64,000 nt of DNA, taken from contig NW_014577910.1 of assembly GCF_000485595.1 (NCBI RefSeq), forward strand, positions 92,443-156,442. The letters are read 5' to 3'. Below are positions 1 to 12,500 of this stretch, one piece after another. A program made the position numbers and the translations under genes. The first letter of the stretch is position 1. The number at the start of each line of letters is the position of its first letter. Below the pieces are notes generated by a model. That model was not told where the DNA came from, did not search any database, and saw only the letters and a list, made by a program, of their open reading frames with translations. This DNA is from Priapulus caudatus (taxonomy: Eukaryota; Priapulida; Priapulimorpha; Priapulimorphida; Priapulidae).

Positions 1-33
1 CTCACGTGTGCGCCGAGCGTTAGCTTGCAGGTT

Positions 34-205
34 AAAATCAGTGGCAGCAAGAACAAGTCCGCAGCTGCAGCTACAGCACACACGCATCTATTGACTATAT
101 AACAACCATGTTATATATGTTTTTAACAATGTTGTTATATGTAGTCAATAGATGCGTGTGTGCTGTAGCTGCAGGTGCGGACTTGTTCTTGCTGCCAGTG
201 ATTAA
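34..205. mobile_element. Foldback element with about 70-bp arms
   Basis: Arms at about 34-106 and 131-205 are nearly perfect reverse complements, separated by a loop of about 24 bp that is AT-rich. The arms share a stretch with two PvuII-like CAGCTG/CTGCAG motifs and a CACACACGCATC core. No gene is present. It is best explained as a small foldback or MITE insertion; I did not find a clear target duplication. Confidence 0.7.
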
Positions 206-314
206 AATTGGGTGAGAATGATTTCTATAAACTACCGGGATCAATGTACAATGAACGAGATTAAGGTGTGTCCATGCAGCGACATCAATTGCGGCGCTTC
301 GAACGTGGCTCACA

Positions 315-2297
315 CAGTGGCGTAGACAGGTCCTCAGTTGTGGGGGGGGGGATGATTTCGCTGTTACTTCCATGACAGTAGCGCACACCGCGAGCGCCTT
401 GTGTGTGTGTGTGTGTGTGTGTGTCAGTGGCGTAGACAGGTCCTCAGTTGTGGGGGGGGGGATGATTTCGCTGTTACTTCCATGACAGTAGCGCACACCG
501 CGAGCGCCTTGGCGCAAAGCCCTTAATGGGTGGGGTCCAGGGGCCCGCCCTAGGGCCCCTGTCAGGGTGCAGGGGCAGAGCTCTTGCCCGGGGTCGAGGG
601 GGCGGAGCCCCCGGAAGCTCTTGGATTTTAGCAATTTAGAACCTTCAAGATGGCCGTTTTTGAGGGAATTGAAAAAAATTGATATTGTAAGTGCAATTTT
701 GTGAATTCTAGGGTAATTTTTTTCTTTGGATCCTAGAGCTTTAATAACACGCAACCCCCCCCCACACACACACACACACAACCAGTGGCGGATCCAAAAG
801 AAAATTCTAGGGGTGGCGAATCATGCGAGCTCAATGGCACGAAGCGCCCGGGGGGTAGGGGAGTTGGAGGGGGTGTCACCCTCCCATTGTGTGGAATTGT
901 TGAAAAGTTGCAATCTAAAAGCACTCAATTTTGGACATTCTTATCATAGAATATCAGGATTTTCCTCCATTCAGGTGCGTGTCGCCCTCCTGTTTAAGGG
1001 GGGGGGGGGGTCCGCGGGATTTTGTTGAAGTAACACCTCTTCGATGCAATTTCCTGCACTATGAGGCAGCACTATTAAACAACTTCAGTCACAATAACAT
1101 CACTGTTGAGTTGAGTATTTTTACCTTAGGGGACACCAGACTAAAATACTTACTACCAAATCTGTACTATGTACATGTCCTCACTATAGGGTTACCAGTG
1201 CAGATTTACCTAGGCTAAAATACATTTGCCCTGAAAATTCTAGGGGCGCGACCGCCCGCGTGCTACCGACCCCCGTTGACAACTACAGCACTGGAATCCA
1301 TCTCCCCTGAAATTTTGATAAAACGATATATTTTACTGAGAACGTTAAAACTCGCAAAAAAATATGAAGAAAAACAACCAGATTTGAACAAAAAAAGTGC
1401 ATTTTTCTCACCCCTTATACAAAATCAGGATATACTTCTGGTCGGGTCTCAGCACCCCCATCCCCCCAAAAAAGTGAGATAAAATAGAATTTTCCCATTT
1501 CAATCCCGTGAAGAATTCAACATCCCAAACTCTCAATAGGTCTATTCTAATTTTGAATAAAGCAAGGATTTAACTTTTCGTGAGCCGTGATAAGACAAAG
1601 ATTTTGAAAAAAAATCGTATATGCGGGACACCCGATCAAAATTCAACCGGTCTGAGTTTCAGCTAAATAATAATGTCATTCCGTTGGAACGCATTTACAG
1701 GCCATTTCTACAGTGCAATGCTATGTCACGTATCCATTTCTGTAAGTATACTCATTAGGAGAGTATGAATAGCGAGTGAACGGATGTTGTTAGATAAATA
1801 CTCCCAGTATTTTTAGTTGTTCTGTAAAATAAAAAAATTTCCACATTTTCGTTCACTGAAAGTAGGGACGAAAGCCAGTACCCACCTCAATAAGGTGTGG
1901 GGGATATTGAACACCGCCATCCCCTGATCCCCCGCTATCTACGCCCCTGTCAGTATAAACTTGCCAAGATTGTGGACTTTGATATGCACTACAAATATTC
2001 ATAATCCAAAATCATAATCTTTGTTAGCAAGTACTCTAACAGGGCCGCGGCGGAACAATTTGTCTGAAGTGGGGTGCTGCAGATCTTGTTACGCTCGACA
2101 GTGGCCAATGCAGGGTTTTCGAGGACGGGCTGGAATGAAACAGGCGGTGGTATGCGGGTCCTCCCCCAGAAAATGTTGCAATCCCACTTTTCTTCCTGAC
2201 AAGTAGGCGGGGATGATTGTAACAGCCCCGAGTCCACCCCGACGTCAATTTAAGTGGGGGATGCATCCCCCCATCCCCCCCGCTATCTACGCCCCTG
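315..2297. mobile_element. Non-autonomous hAT-like transposon, complete, with 8-bp target duplication
   Basis: The element begins CAGTGGCGTAGACAGG at 315 and ends with the inverted counterpart CGCTATCTACGCCCCTG at 2297. It is flanked by a perfect 8-bp duplication GGCTCACA (307-314 and 2298-2305). CAG-type ends plus an 8-bp duplication are the hallmark of the hAT superfamily. No transposase reading frame is visible, so it would need a transposase in trans. The left end is duplicated internally (a second copy starts at 425) and the right end is also repeated (about 1860-1949 and 2200-2297). A related, left-truncated copy lies at 22347-23953. Confidence 0.85.
391..424. repeat. (GT)n microsatellite
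   Basis: Short GT run between the two tandem copies of the left hAT-like end. Confidence 0.8.
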
Positions 2298-2318
2298 GGC
2301 TCACATATGCACCCCACA

Positions 2319-2446
2319 ATATACTCAAGAGTAGATAATAACAACTCTGTTATATTATCTAACTGTTATAACTAAAATAACTGTTAAACTAATATAACTG
2401 TTAAAGTAATATAACAAACTGTTATATTATCTACTCTTGATATACT
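2319..2446. mobile_element. Foldback element with CAAGAGTAGATAAT ends
   Basis: The left arm contains CAAGAGTAGATAAT and the right arm ATTATCTACTCTTG. They enclose short repeats built on ATAACTGTTA and TTATATTA. The arms are about 50 bp and imperfect towards the loop. The same half-motif, CAAGAGTAGATAAT, recurs once at 57773. Confidence 0.65.
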
Positions 2447-2656
2447 GTGTACGCAATAGTTTTCGCGTACAGATATTTTCGCGAATTCAGACTTGACGGA
2501 CAATTTCGCGAATGGTTAATTTCGCGGTCAGTGAATTATGAATTATGTGGTATTATTCGGTATGAACTATTCGCGTGTTGTTATTTTCGTGGTCGAGAAC
2601 GCGTTCGTGAAATTCGCGAAAATTAAACTACCGCGAAACATACAGCGTATGCAGTA
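2443..2656. mobile_element. MITE-like segment rich in TTTCGCG
   Basis: Imperfect inverted ends (TACTGTGTACGC at the left, GCGTATGCAGTA at the right) enclose about 200 bp with many copies of TTTCGCG and CGCGAA in both orientations. I see no coding sequence. The call as a MITE rests only on the inverted ends. Confidence 0.4.
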
Positions 2657-2659
2657 CTA

Positions 2660-3190
2660 CGCATAACGACCCCCCCTCCCCCATCCACACACACACACGC
2701 ACACACGCGCGCGCGCACCATCCTAGTAAATTAAGCTGGGTGCAATGTGCATGTTTCTAGTAACAATACCACAGCGTGCCGTAAATATAAATTAATGCTG
2801 TAGAGAAGCGTCATTGAAACGTCTTATTGCTTGGAACCGTAGGTAGTACAGCACTATCGACGTATCGTTCGCACGCTATTAACGCGTACGCGTCTTCGAT
2901 TTTTTGCGTCAACATCCATATCAGGAACAGTAATTTTTTTAATATACTACAGCTGTAGTGTAACAATTATTCACTCTATTAGGTCGCATAATAGCGGAAT
3001 ACCACGTCGGAGAGTGTACAATGTAGTTTCGCCGACTTTTCATGCGTCACTTGTTATATCGTTGACGGCTTCGGGAAATCGATAAAAACGCCGGTTAAAC
3101 CAGCCAACACGCAACGGATTCTATTTCATCGCAACTAGAACACAAATTCTGGAGTGTCAATACAGGGCTCCTGTTAGGTACACAGTGGAA
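2660..3190. other. Intergenic stretch without recognisable gene
   Basis: A short C-rich and (CA)n tract lies at 2669-2717. The rest is ordinary AT-leaning sequence with no convincing exon. Confidence 0.6.
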
Positions 3191-3199
3191 TTATGGGTC

Positions 3200-3985
3200 G
3201 AGAATATTATACAGCAGACCCCGCGTAGAGGGAACAGTATAGGCGTAAAACACTGTCAACATGCAGGCTAGACTGTATACGTATAATAACGTGATGGCCA
3301 TGGGACCAATGACTTAATTATTAAAGTTATACAGCTGACCCCGTGTAGAGAGAACAGGGAAGGTGTACAGTAGTGTCAACATGCTGGTGTAGTACGGCGT
3401 TTTAGCTTTGAGATGGAGACATGGGGAATTTGGCACATTAATCATGGAAAATTAGTGTTCAGGGACGGCCGGCCATGGACCCAGAAGACATGCTGAATAC
3501 TTTAGAGCACACATAATTCAGCGTGAACAGAATACATTTTAGATTAGCTACATACTTTAGAGCACACATAATTCAGCGTGGACAGAATACATTTTAGATT
3601 AGCTACATACTTTAGAGCACACATAATTCAGCGTGGACAGAATGCATTTCAGAATGGTACGAACACATTAACTTGCGACGCGACTTTAAGAATGCGACGC
3701 GGTTTACCAAACGGCCATCATTAAACAGACAAATTCACAGACACATTAAGCAGACAACGTCAACTGTGGTCGACGCTCCTACCTGGTACCTTCGAACATT
3801 AGTCGCGACCGGTCATTATATCCACTACCCGCGCCATAAATTAGTTTAATAGTTGTCACCGTTTATACAACTGTTACGTCCTACTGTCTACGTTAGAGAT
3901 ATATTCATCACTACACAGGCTAGCCTGTGTATGTAATAAAGTGATGACCGTGGGACCAATGAGTTAATTATTAAAGTTATCCATC
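3200..3985 (+). repeat. Locally duplicated segments, including a 55-bp tandem triplet
   Basis: A block with CAGC(A/T)GACCCCG(C/T)GTAGAG occurs at about 3207 and 3332. A companion block with GTGGGACCAATGAG-like sequence occurs at about 3300 and 3950. Between them, at 3498-3660, a 55-bp unit beginning TACTTTAGAGCACAC is repeated about three times with few changes. No gene is seen. Confidence 0.7.
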
Positions 3986-4021
3986 AGGTTGCAGTGACAG
4001 ATTCATGGGTCACCGTGGAGA

Positions 4022-4052
4022 CATCACACCCACCCACACACACACACACACA

Positions 4053-4104
<52 letters not shown>

Positions 4105-4624
4105 ACACAATCACACACCACACCACCCACACCACACACAACAGCACACACACACCACACCACACACACACCACACACCGCACGGCACGCACGCCCATTA
4201 CGCAGCACACGCACCAGCACACACTGGCCACACCACACGCACACAAGCACACACACCACACACACACACTGCTCTCTCTCTCTCTCTCTTCACACACACC
4301 ATGCCCCACACACAACACACACACACACAACACACATACAACACACACACGGCACGCACGCACGCACGCAGCGCACGCACGCACGCACAACACGCCCACG
4401 CACGAAACGCACGCGCACGCAGCGCACAGATGCCAGCGCAGGCAGGCAACACACCGCACACATACACACGCACCGCCGCCACGCACGCACGCACGCATGC
4501 ACACAACACACACACACTTCACGCGCCACACACACACACACACAACACACACATACGCCACACGCACACACGGCCACACACACACAGCACGGCACGCGCA
4601 CAGCCGCACGCACACACACAACAC

Positions 4625-4662
<38 letters not shown>

Positions 4663-4721
4663 GCACACGCACACACACACGACCACACACACACACACAC
4701 ACACGACACACACAACACACA

Positions 4722-4724
<3 letters not shown>
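4022..4724 (+). repeat. Long degenerate (CA)n tract
   Basis: About 700 bp of nearly uninterrupted CA-type dinucleotides with CG-containing interruptions (CGCACG). All frames stay open because of composition alone, giving His/Thr-rich and Cys/Val-rich pseudo-proteins. The alternating purine-pyrimidine sequence is Z-DNA-prone. Confidence 0.95.

Positions 4725-4754
<30 letters not shown>
4725..4754. repeat. (TA)n microsatellite
   Basis: Pure TA run directly after the CA tract. Confidence 0.95.
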
Positions 4755-4755
<1 letters not shown>

Positions 4756-4873
4756 GGATGTGGATCACGTCTGTGACAGCACAGAACGTAAACAGACCCG
4801 CAGACCGGAAAATACCCGCATTCAAATTACACACGAGGCGCGCGCGCCTAAACATTGACTCTGGATATGTGAA

Positions 4874-4906
4874 TGTGTGTGCGTGTGTGTGTGCGTGTGT
4901 GTGTGC

Positions 4907-4946
<40 letters not shown>

Positions 4947-4964
4947 GTGTGTGTGTGTTTTTGA
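4874..4964 (+). repeat. (GT)n-(GA)n compound microsatellite
   Basis: GT repeats pass into GA repeats at about 4925 and back to GT. Confidence 0.95.
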
Positions 4965-5578
4965 AGACCGCATAAACAACACACACAGACGCACGCACGA
5001 ATGAATACAGGTGTACGTATGCACAACCACGCACGCACGGACGCACACGCATGATAGGCAACCTTGAAAATGGTATAACTGGACGTGAAGCATGGTCAGC
5101 ACAAATAAGCCATATCGGAAAGTCCCCGCCAAGAAAAGAGGGGTATAAACAGCCCTTTTATAACATGGGTAGTATAGGACTATTCTAGGTTAACGACGTA
5201 CTAGTGTAGAAGAAGACGGAGGCTGAGTGAGGGACAGGGGAGGGAAGGGATAGGATGGGAGGAGGTGAAGTCGCATATCTTCTAGTTAACAGTACTATAA
5301 ACTTGTGTTCGCTGCTGTCACACTATTTGCTACAAGAAAGATTAAAAGAGATATCGAGGTGGTCCATTTCCAATTTTTCGATTAAAAATTCCATTTTTCA
5401 GTTCCCTGTTAATTTCGTTTTCCTGCGCCCCGATTGACTTCTCTTCCCGGACAACGGCTAGCTTAGGCCTACCCAGTATTTCCTGGTTCCCAGATATTTA
5501 AAATGGTTCAATCCCGCGTCCCGCGAATAACCGTTCGCCCCTCGCGGCAACGCTCGCTGCAACCCTCGCACGGTCACT

Positions 5579-5643
5579 ACATATAAACGCTGCTGGGGGG
5601 GGGGGCGTAGAGCCTCACATCAGCAGCCTTAGCAGCTAACAGG
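5579..5643 (+). promoter_or_regulatory. Candidate TATA core promoter and short noncoding first exon
   Basis: TATAAAC at 5582-5588 is followed about 30 bp later by an initiator-like TCACATC (about 5613-5619). A strong 5' splice site, AACAG|GTGAGC, then has its exon end at 5642. The spacing fits a transcript with a noncoding first exon of about 30 bp that could splice to the GCNT-like coding exon starting at 6180. The link to that gene is inferred from order and strand only. Confidence 0.45.
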
Positions 5644-5804
5644 TGAGCAACTGAAATAATTAATACTGCTCGCCACAAAAGCCGGCGCTACCGGCGCTAT
5701 ACCTATCACCCGCGTCGCTTGCCGAGCTGATTGGAGCATGAGATGGTAGCATTTCATCGCGAGCGCTGCTGGATGCTGTCGAGTCAAACTGCATGCAGTA
5801 CACT

Positions 5805-5847
5805 CACTGATCTCTATAATATAATCATTATATTATAGAGATCAGTG
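5805..5847. mobile_element. 43-bp perfect palindrome flanked by 8-bp direct repeat
   Basis: CACTGATCTC... and its exact reverse complement ...GAGATCAGTG meet at a single central base. The palindrome is flanked by a perfect duplication AGTACACT (5797-5804 and 5848-5855). It has the form of a transposon insertion with almost no interior and is one of five such short palindromic insertions in the window. Confidence 0.7.
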
Positions 5848-5938
5848 AGTACACTCAGGAGTCAGGATACGAGATTGAGCACATGAGCGAGAGCGCCATC
5901 TGTCGTGGAGTTTGCTGTCGAGTGTGCGTGCGTCCACG

Positions 5939-5976
5939 CTGTGCTGTGCTGTGCTGTGCTGTGCTGTGCTGCGCTG
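5939..5976 (+). repeat. (GTGCT)n pentanucleotide repeat in the probable 5' UTR
   Basis: About seven GTGCT units, about 200 bp upstream of the GCNT-like start codon. Confidence 0.85.
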
Positions 5977-6179
5977 CTGTGAGAGTTCACTCACTCGCAG
6001 ACTGACGCATCACTCGCACGGTCGTCGTTGCAGCGTCAGCGTCGTTCGTGATAGCATCGCGCTCCGCTCTCTCGCTCCGTGACACGTGTCCGGCAACAGC
6101 GCGTTGCCGACGCACCGCTGCATGGCCGCGGTAACCCAGACGTCGGCTACAGATTCGTCTCGCGGCGGGGACGAACGCG

Positions 6180-6571
6180 ATGGAACTGCGTCTCCGCAAA
6201 TTCCGCTGCTGCGCCTGCCTGCTGCCCGGCGCGCTCGTCGCTCTGGTGTTGCTGCTGAACGCGCACCTGAAAACCGGTTTCGATCCAACCGGATTCGGTC
6301 AGTGGTCGTGGCGGGCGCCCGCTCTCGGATCGTTCTACATGTCCGGCGCCGCCGGACGAACGGTGACGCGGTTCGACTGTCGGCAGATCTTCGACGGCAA
6401 TGAGACGGAGATCGCGCGGGCCGTCGCTCACGCCGAGAAGCATCCGCTGCCGCCGCTAAACCTCACCGAGTTCCTACTCTCGCTTAGCGACTGCGACGCG
6501 TTCCGGACGCGCCGTGGATATCCGAGCGAACCGTTCTCGGACGAGGAGAGACGGTTTCCGCTGGCCTTCAC
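6180..6571 (+). CDS. GCNT-like gene, coding exon 1
   Basis: Starts at the ATG at 6180 in an acceptable context (GCGATGG) and encodes the cytosolic tail, membrane anchor and stem, residues 1-130 plus two bases. It ends at a canonical CAC|GTAAGT donor. GC content is much higher than in the flanking intron. Confidence 0.9.
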
Positions 6572-9500
6572 GTAAGTGGGTGTTAAGCACGCAAGTTCAA
6601 AGTTGAAAATGTTTTTTTTCAACTCGAAATTTTTTCAACTCGTTACTCATAATTTATTTGTATTGTGGAGGTGTCGCCGTGTGAGCGTCCGTATGTGAGA
6701 TAGATAGGCTGAATATTGCAAGGTAGCTTCAAATAAACGCCCATGCATCGAAAGACTATCTTTGAGTTAATTGTATCTTTCTGTGAGTTTGCGCACAGTG
6801 TGAAATTAAGTTCCCCAGCTGGGACTCGAACCCGGAATCCCGGTGAAGGAGACGGCTGTTCTAGCAATTAGTCCACTGCGCCGTTAATGGTACACCCATG
6901 GATTCACACGTACGTGATGTTAATCTGTACGCACCGCCATCTATTTATGAATTGAATTTTTATGAATTATTAACTTTTTAACTTTTTAAAATTTTAAGAG
7001 ACGTGCTGATTCTGAAAATATCTTTAGTTTTCCGCTAGGCTGCGGAGTTCTCTAGTTATGCGAGTACGAACTAATTCGGCTGAACAACTTTATATATATA
7101 GATATAAACATTTGTGTTCCATGCCGTGATGAAAGAAGGGTACATTAACCTGTGCTGATTTTCCAAACGATGTAATATGTAACATATGCTCACATGTTTG
7201 GTAAAATAATCGCGACTGTGTGTTATCTATCGGATTTATCTTGTTTGTGCGGTAAAACCTCTCCCGATCATATCAGGAGTCTATCAATAGTCTATTGATA
7301 GACTCCTGATCATATGCCAGCTGTCAAGCATTGATCGCTACCATACAGTATAGTAGCCGACACGATGCACACGAAGACCTGCAATTTTGTGGTATTTTAC
7401 AAGAAAAATACCCCAGCGCAGTAAACTATATTCAAACATACGATCTTACGTTCGCGTACATTCGTGTGTTCTATCTCTCCACACTTTCATCGCGTGTTCT
7501 AAGAACTACGTACTTTCATCGTGTGTTCTAAGAACTACATACTTTCATAGCATATTTTAGGAAGGCCACACGTTCGTTGTGTGTTCCAAGAACACCACAC
7601 TTGCATCGTTCTAAAAACCGAACACCTTTCATCGCGTAAGGTCACACGACTCAGCCCCATGCAAAGTCGCTCGCTCGTTAACGATACGACCCGATACAGC
7701 TTATGCGTACGTAAACGTAATCCTATATGAACAAAATTTTTTTTGTAAAAAAGCCAATCAAAATCACTCACTCCTCCATTAATATCGTGGTTAGGCTCCT
7801 GAAAATCACGACTTTAACTAGATCCACATTAGGTGAAACCGAATTTACCAGAGACGCAATGCCATGAGTAGGAATGACGCTCCATTTGTACATTTCTGGT
7901 CAAAATATTCTCACACAGTTAGCCCTACTCAATAAAGCACGACACATCGGCTCCTCATCTCAACCGCACAAATCTTAGTTTTCAATCATATTATACCCCA
8001 ACCGGCCTATATTTCTACATTGCAGTATACATGTTGCCACGAGAACGCAGCTAGCGATTCTATTCACGTCTCTGTTTACGTACGCCTGATGTTGTCGTAT
8101 CAGGAGTGTCATAATATGATAATATTATATATGTGTGTGTATTATCAGTGTCTTTTTTTATGAGTATATGAGTGTCTATATATTATGAGACTCCTGATCG
8201 TATTTCAGCATTCTCATGCGAAACGAGGTCGACCAGCTAGAGCGGCTGCTACGCGCCATCTACATGCCGCAGAACTCCTACTGCATCCACGTCGACGGCA
8301 AAGAACCGCTGCCGATCCACGACGCCGTGCGGCGGCTCGCCGCCTGCTTCCCGAACGTCAAGGTCACCGACCCGTTCATCATCCTTTATACGGGCGTCAG
8401 TCAGTTGACGTCGGAGCTCGGCTGCCTGCGCGACCTGTATGTCGCCGACGCCGCCTGGAAGTACTACCTGAACATCGCCGTCTCCGAGTTTCCGCTGAAG
8501 ACCAACCGCGAGCTGGTGAAGATCTTCGCGCGCTATGGCGGCCGCAACGAGCTGGAGAGCTTCCTGTCGCCCCTGACGGCGCAGCGCAGCAAGTACCGGT
8601 ACGTGCACGTGCACAACCGCAGCACGGGCGTCACGCGGCTCGTCAAAACGAAGGTCGCCAAGACGCCGCCGCCGCACGCGCTGCAGCTGTGGAAGTCGAG
8701 CCGCTACGTGGCGCTGAGTCGCGCTTTCGTCGAGTTTGTGCTTACGAGCCCGGCGTCGCGCGACCTGCTGGTGTGGCTCAGCGACACGGCCTCTCCGGAC
8801 GAGTCGTGGTGGGCGACGCTCAACTCCAATTGGCAGATCAAGTCTCCTACTTATGCAAAAGGTACGCACATACGCAAGCACGCACGCGCGCACGCACACA
8901 TGTACGCGCACACACACGCGCACACACACGCGCGCGCATACACGAACGCACACATGCACGCATACATATTATATATAATATATCTATAAACATCTATAGT
9001 TTTCACCCCACTCGCTGTATGGCCGAACGATATTTTTTAGTCTGAGAGTACGATAAGAAAGTGGACTGAAATCATGGAGTACTGAGTTTGCTACAAAGAA
9101 ATTACTGAAAGTGAGTAATTGGATTGAAAGACTTCGCCACCCGGCGCGCACGAGATGCGGCTCGCGTTGCTACAGCAACGGACGATGCGGTCAATTATGT
9201 ATGTGCATCTGTGGTGGCAACGGCGAGCGCGCGAGAGATCATGAAATGCGCTCATTTTTTTCATACGCGTCGTCTTCCCGAGGCGAATTCGGTCTTTTTA
9301 TATGCGAGTACAGGATGCGTCCAACAGGAGGCCGACTGCCGTTTGCAAACGATGTTGACGCGACGTGACGGAGACGGCACGGCACGTGCGCTGAATAGAA
9401 TTTGCAACACTGTATATTCAATCGCAAGTGCATTGCGGTCAGATGCGCAGACGATGTACTGGGGGATCTATACGTAGTCTTACCGAGCCATGTAACTCAT

Positions 9501-12500
9501 ATTAAAGACATAGTAGGTCCATCGATTATGCAACGTTGACGAATGCTAGAATAACTGGCACCTTGTGTAGTTAATAAGTACATTACCTTATAGCCAAATG
9601 CGTATTAGTTTGTCCAATATCACTGCTGGTTACTAAGAAATGTCTAATTGAAATCCGTAAATTTGGTAATCTGGCGCCAACGCTAAATTGCTTGCCAACC
9701 AAATAAGCCTCAATTTCGGTTCGGTGACCTCACATGTTGCTACAGGATGTTGAGCAGGGAATTGTCCCAGGTAAATTGTTTGCCTAGTGACAGCAGTTGT
9801 AATCAGTATTGAGGCACAAGTAAATACCCTTGGTTGCTAATGAATGGGTACCCACATGTCTTCAATTTCGGACACAGGTGTATTCGTTTGACCAATATAC
9901 ATAAATACGTGTAGTGTGGTCTGCTTCCCATGTTTAGTCTGTGGCGTGGTTAGTTCGCAATCCCCACATAGTGTTGGCCCCCAACATGCACAGCCTACTT
10001 CATTATCACGAGCGTCCGTGATTAGTACGTGGATTCCACATTCATTACAATCAGAGCTAGCATAGGGCCTACTGTTATGTATACAGTTACGGCACTGTAC
10101 TATCAGGATGGTACTATCGCTAGCGTGCCAGCTGAGCGGCAGCGTGCCAGCTGAGCGGCAGCGTGCCAGCTGAGCGGCAGCGTGCCAGCAGCAAGAGCTT
10201 GCAATAGCTGGAGATGATCTCCCAGCGCGCAGAGATACTGCCTGAACTTAATAAACACGGACGCTCGTGATAAGGTAAAATGACAAGGTAAGGCTATAAC
10301 GTTTTATCGGGGCTGTCCGTTTATAGTCCGTGGGCGTCCGTCAGTTTTCATTCGTGTGTTCTGCACCATTTACGTGTTTCCCATTTCATAGTGTAATGAA
10401 CTTGCTGTACGCAGGTTCGTACGATTCGTCAAATTGGGTTCTAATATCCTTTTCACATATTATATGTTGCTTGTAATCTCAAGATCTTCGTATATTCATT
10501 TATTCCCCAAGAGTAAAACCATAACGTACGGAATGCGCACTCAGACCACAAGGATCGAAATCACTGACGGCCGAGCATACGTGCAAAAAAGTTCGGTGCA
10601 CTATAATCTGTATGACACCGCTTCGCCGGTTACGGCCGGTCATAGCCGGTTGGAACTGTCAACAACGGATTTATTTGACCGCGGATTTCAATTGGGCATT
10701 GCTTAGTAACCAGCAGTGATATTGGGCAAACTAATACGCGTTTGGCTATAAGGTAATGTACTTATTAACTAAACAAGGTGCCAGTTACTGTAGCATTCGT
10801 CAACTTTGCATAATCGATGGACCTACTATTCCTTTAACAGTGTGTATGCGCGTATTGACAACGCACGGATCCTAAAAACAGGAGGAATATTAACCAGATG
10901 GTTTAAGTTGCCATCTAAGGTTCAAGCTTCACGTGACGAAATACACCATGAGTCGTGGGTTACTTCTTCTGCGAAAATTTGTTCGGGAAAAACACCCAAA
11001 TTTCCCGTCTTATTGTTTGTCTTGTGAAACATTATTATCCTGCCCTATATTAACGTGTCCTAAATCAATGCCCCATTTGCTGAAACTTCATCGAGTACTA
11101 AGAATTCCTAGTTCCCCGAAAACCTAATAATCTCCCCCCCCCTGCCAAGTCGTGTGCTTGACGACATATAATAGTGATTTTTAGAGCATATCGGATTTGG
11201 AAAACTCTTTCCTACTTGATAACAAAGACTTCAATGGCTGGCACCATGCTGCAGTGGAGAAATCTATCTCCGGCCTGCTGTGCTGCCACGTTCTTGCGTG
11301 GTTCGTCGCATACGCCCTGCTGTGGCTGTAGTAGTAAAACGTGGTTTCTAACGAGTGCACGCAAGCTTTCAAATGCCCGCCGATAAAATGTCTTTCATTG
11401 AACAATCGATTTAAAATCGTGCGCTTTCATCCCCCGATGTTCGTTTCATAAGATATGGACCAGTTGATGCAATGATTATGCGATGATTATGCGGTCATAT
11501 ACACCGCCACTGTCAATCATTCGGTAGTTCCATAGTAAGCGGCGTAATACGTTGACGATACCTGTCTAGTAGTCAGTGTCATTATGTAAATTAACCAAAT
11601 TGACCATGGCTATGAACTGGGCAGAAATATTTCCATAACTGCTCTGTTGTAAACGTGCTACTGCAGTTTGTTATGTAGAGGGTGGGAAGCGCTGACACTC
11701 AGAAAATGGAATGAGGAAGTCGCAAACGACGGACCACAAAACGAAGAAAGTTTACAGTTACTTAGTAATGGGAGTGCAGCAGATCGAAATTTAGTGTAAC
11801 CAAATAAAACCATTTAAGTCATACATTTGCAATTATACATTACATTTATTCAATTACATTTTAGATTACTCTTTTATTTATTTTAAATTTCTTTAGTAGG
11901 CTTACATTATCTCTTACATAAAGGGCGAGTCGTTTTTCGGTCTGTCTGTCTATCTTCTCCCTCCCCGTAAGAGGTCACCCCCAACACGATATATATTCTG
12001 AATCAGCATGACGCGACGACAATTTTAGGCCAAAAAATAAACAAAATAAAAAAACTAAAAAAATCTCAAATTACAATTAAAATTATTTTTTATTTTCATA
12101 AATGTCCGTAGCCTTGGACGTTTTGGTTAGATGGGTTCGCGGCCCCACTGTTTCTGACAGGCGGTGCGAGTTTAGCGCTAGGGACCAGTCTACTTCCTGG
12201 CTAGCATTGGTTTATAATTTTATGACGTAATGGAGTGTCGCCAGCGAAAGTCACTGGAAAATAGAAACGTTTCTAAATATTTTGTCATCGAGGTTGTCGT
12301 CGGTCGTCGTCGCGTCAGTGTGCAATGGCTCATAGAAAACAATAGTTTCTAATTTTCGGAAAAGTCGTTGTCGCTGCAGTGTGTCTTGGCCTTAAGACAT
12401 GTGACATAATGTGTCTATAATAGCTAGAATTTATAGAATTGTAACTGAAATCGTTCGCTCCATATGATAGTTAGTACACGTTCCTACCGGTCATAGCATA

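Noticed and set aside
726-1218. Plus-strand open frames in the first hAT-like copy, partly repeated at 22541-22762
   Set aside because: The conservation reflects two copies of a non-autonomous transposon; frames are not preserved between them and resemble no transposase.
3984-4964. Open frames of 100-319 codons rich in His/Thr or Cys/Val
   Set aside because: They lie in (CA)n DNA and are open in all frames and both strands because the repeat contains no stop codon.
6815-6893. Functional tRNA gene on the minus strand
   Set aside because: A and B boxes are present, but acceptor and anticodon stems do not pair convincingly; a SINE head fits better.
8249-8959. 236-codon minus-strand open frame
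   Set aside because: Shadow of GCNT-like exon 2, caused by high GC at third positions.
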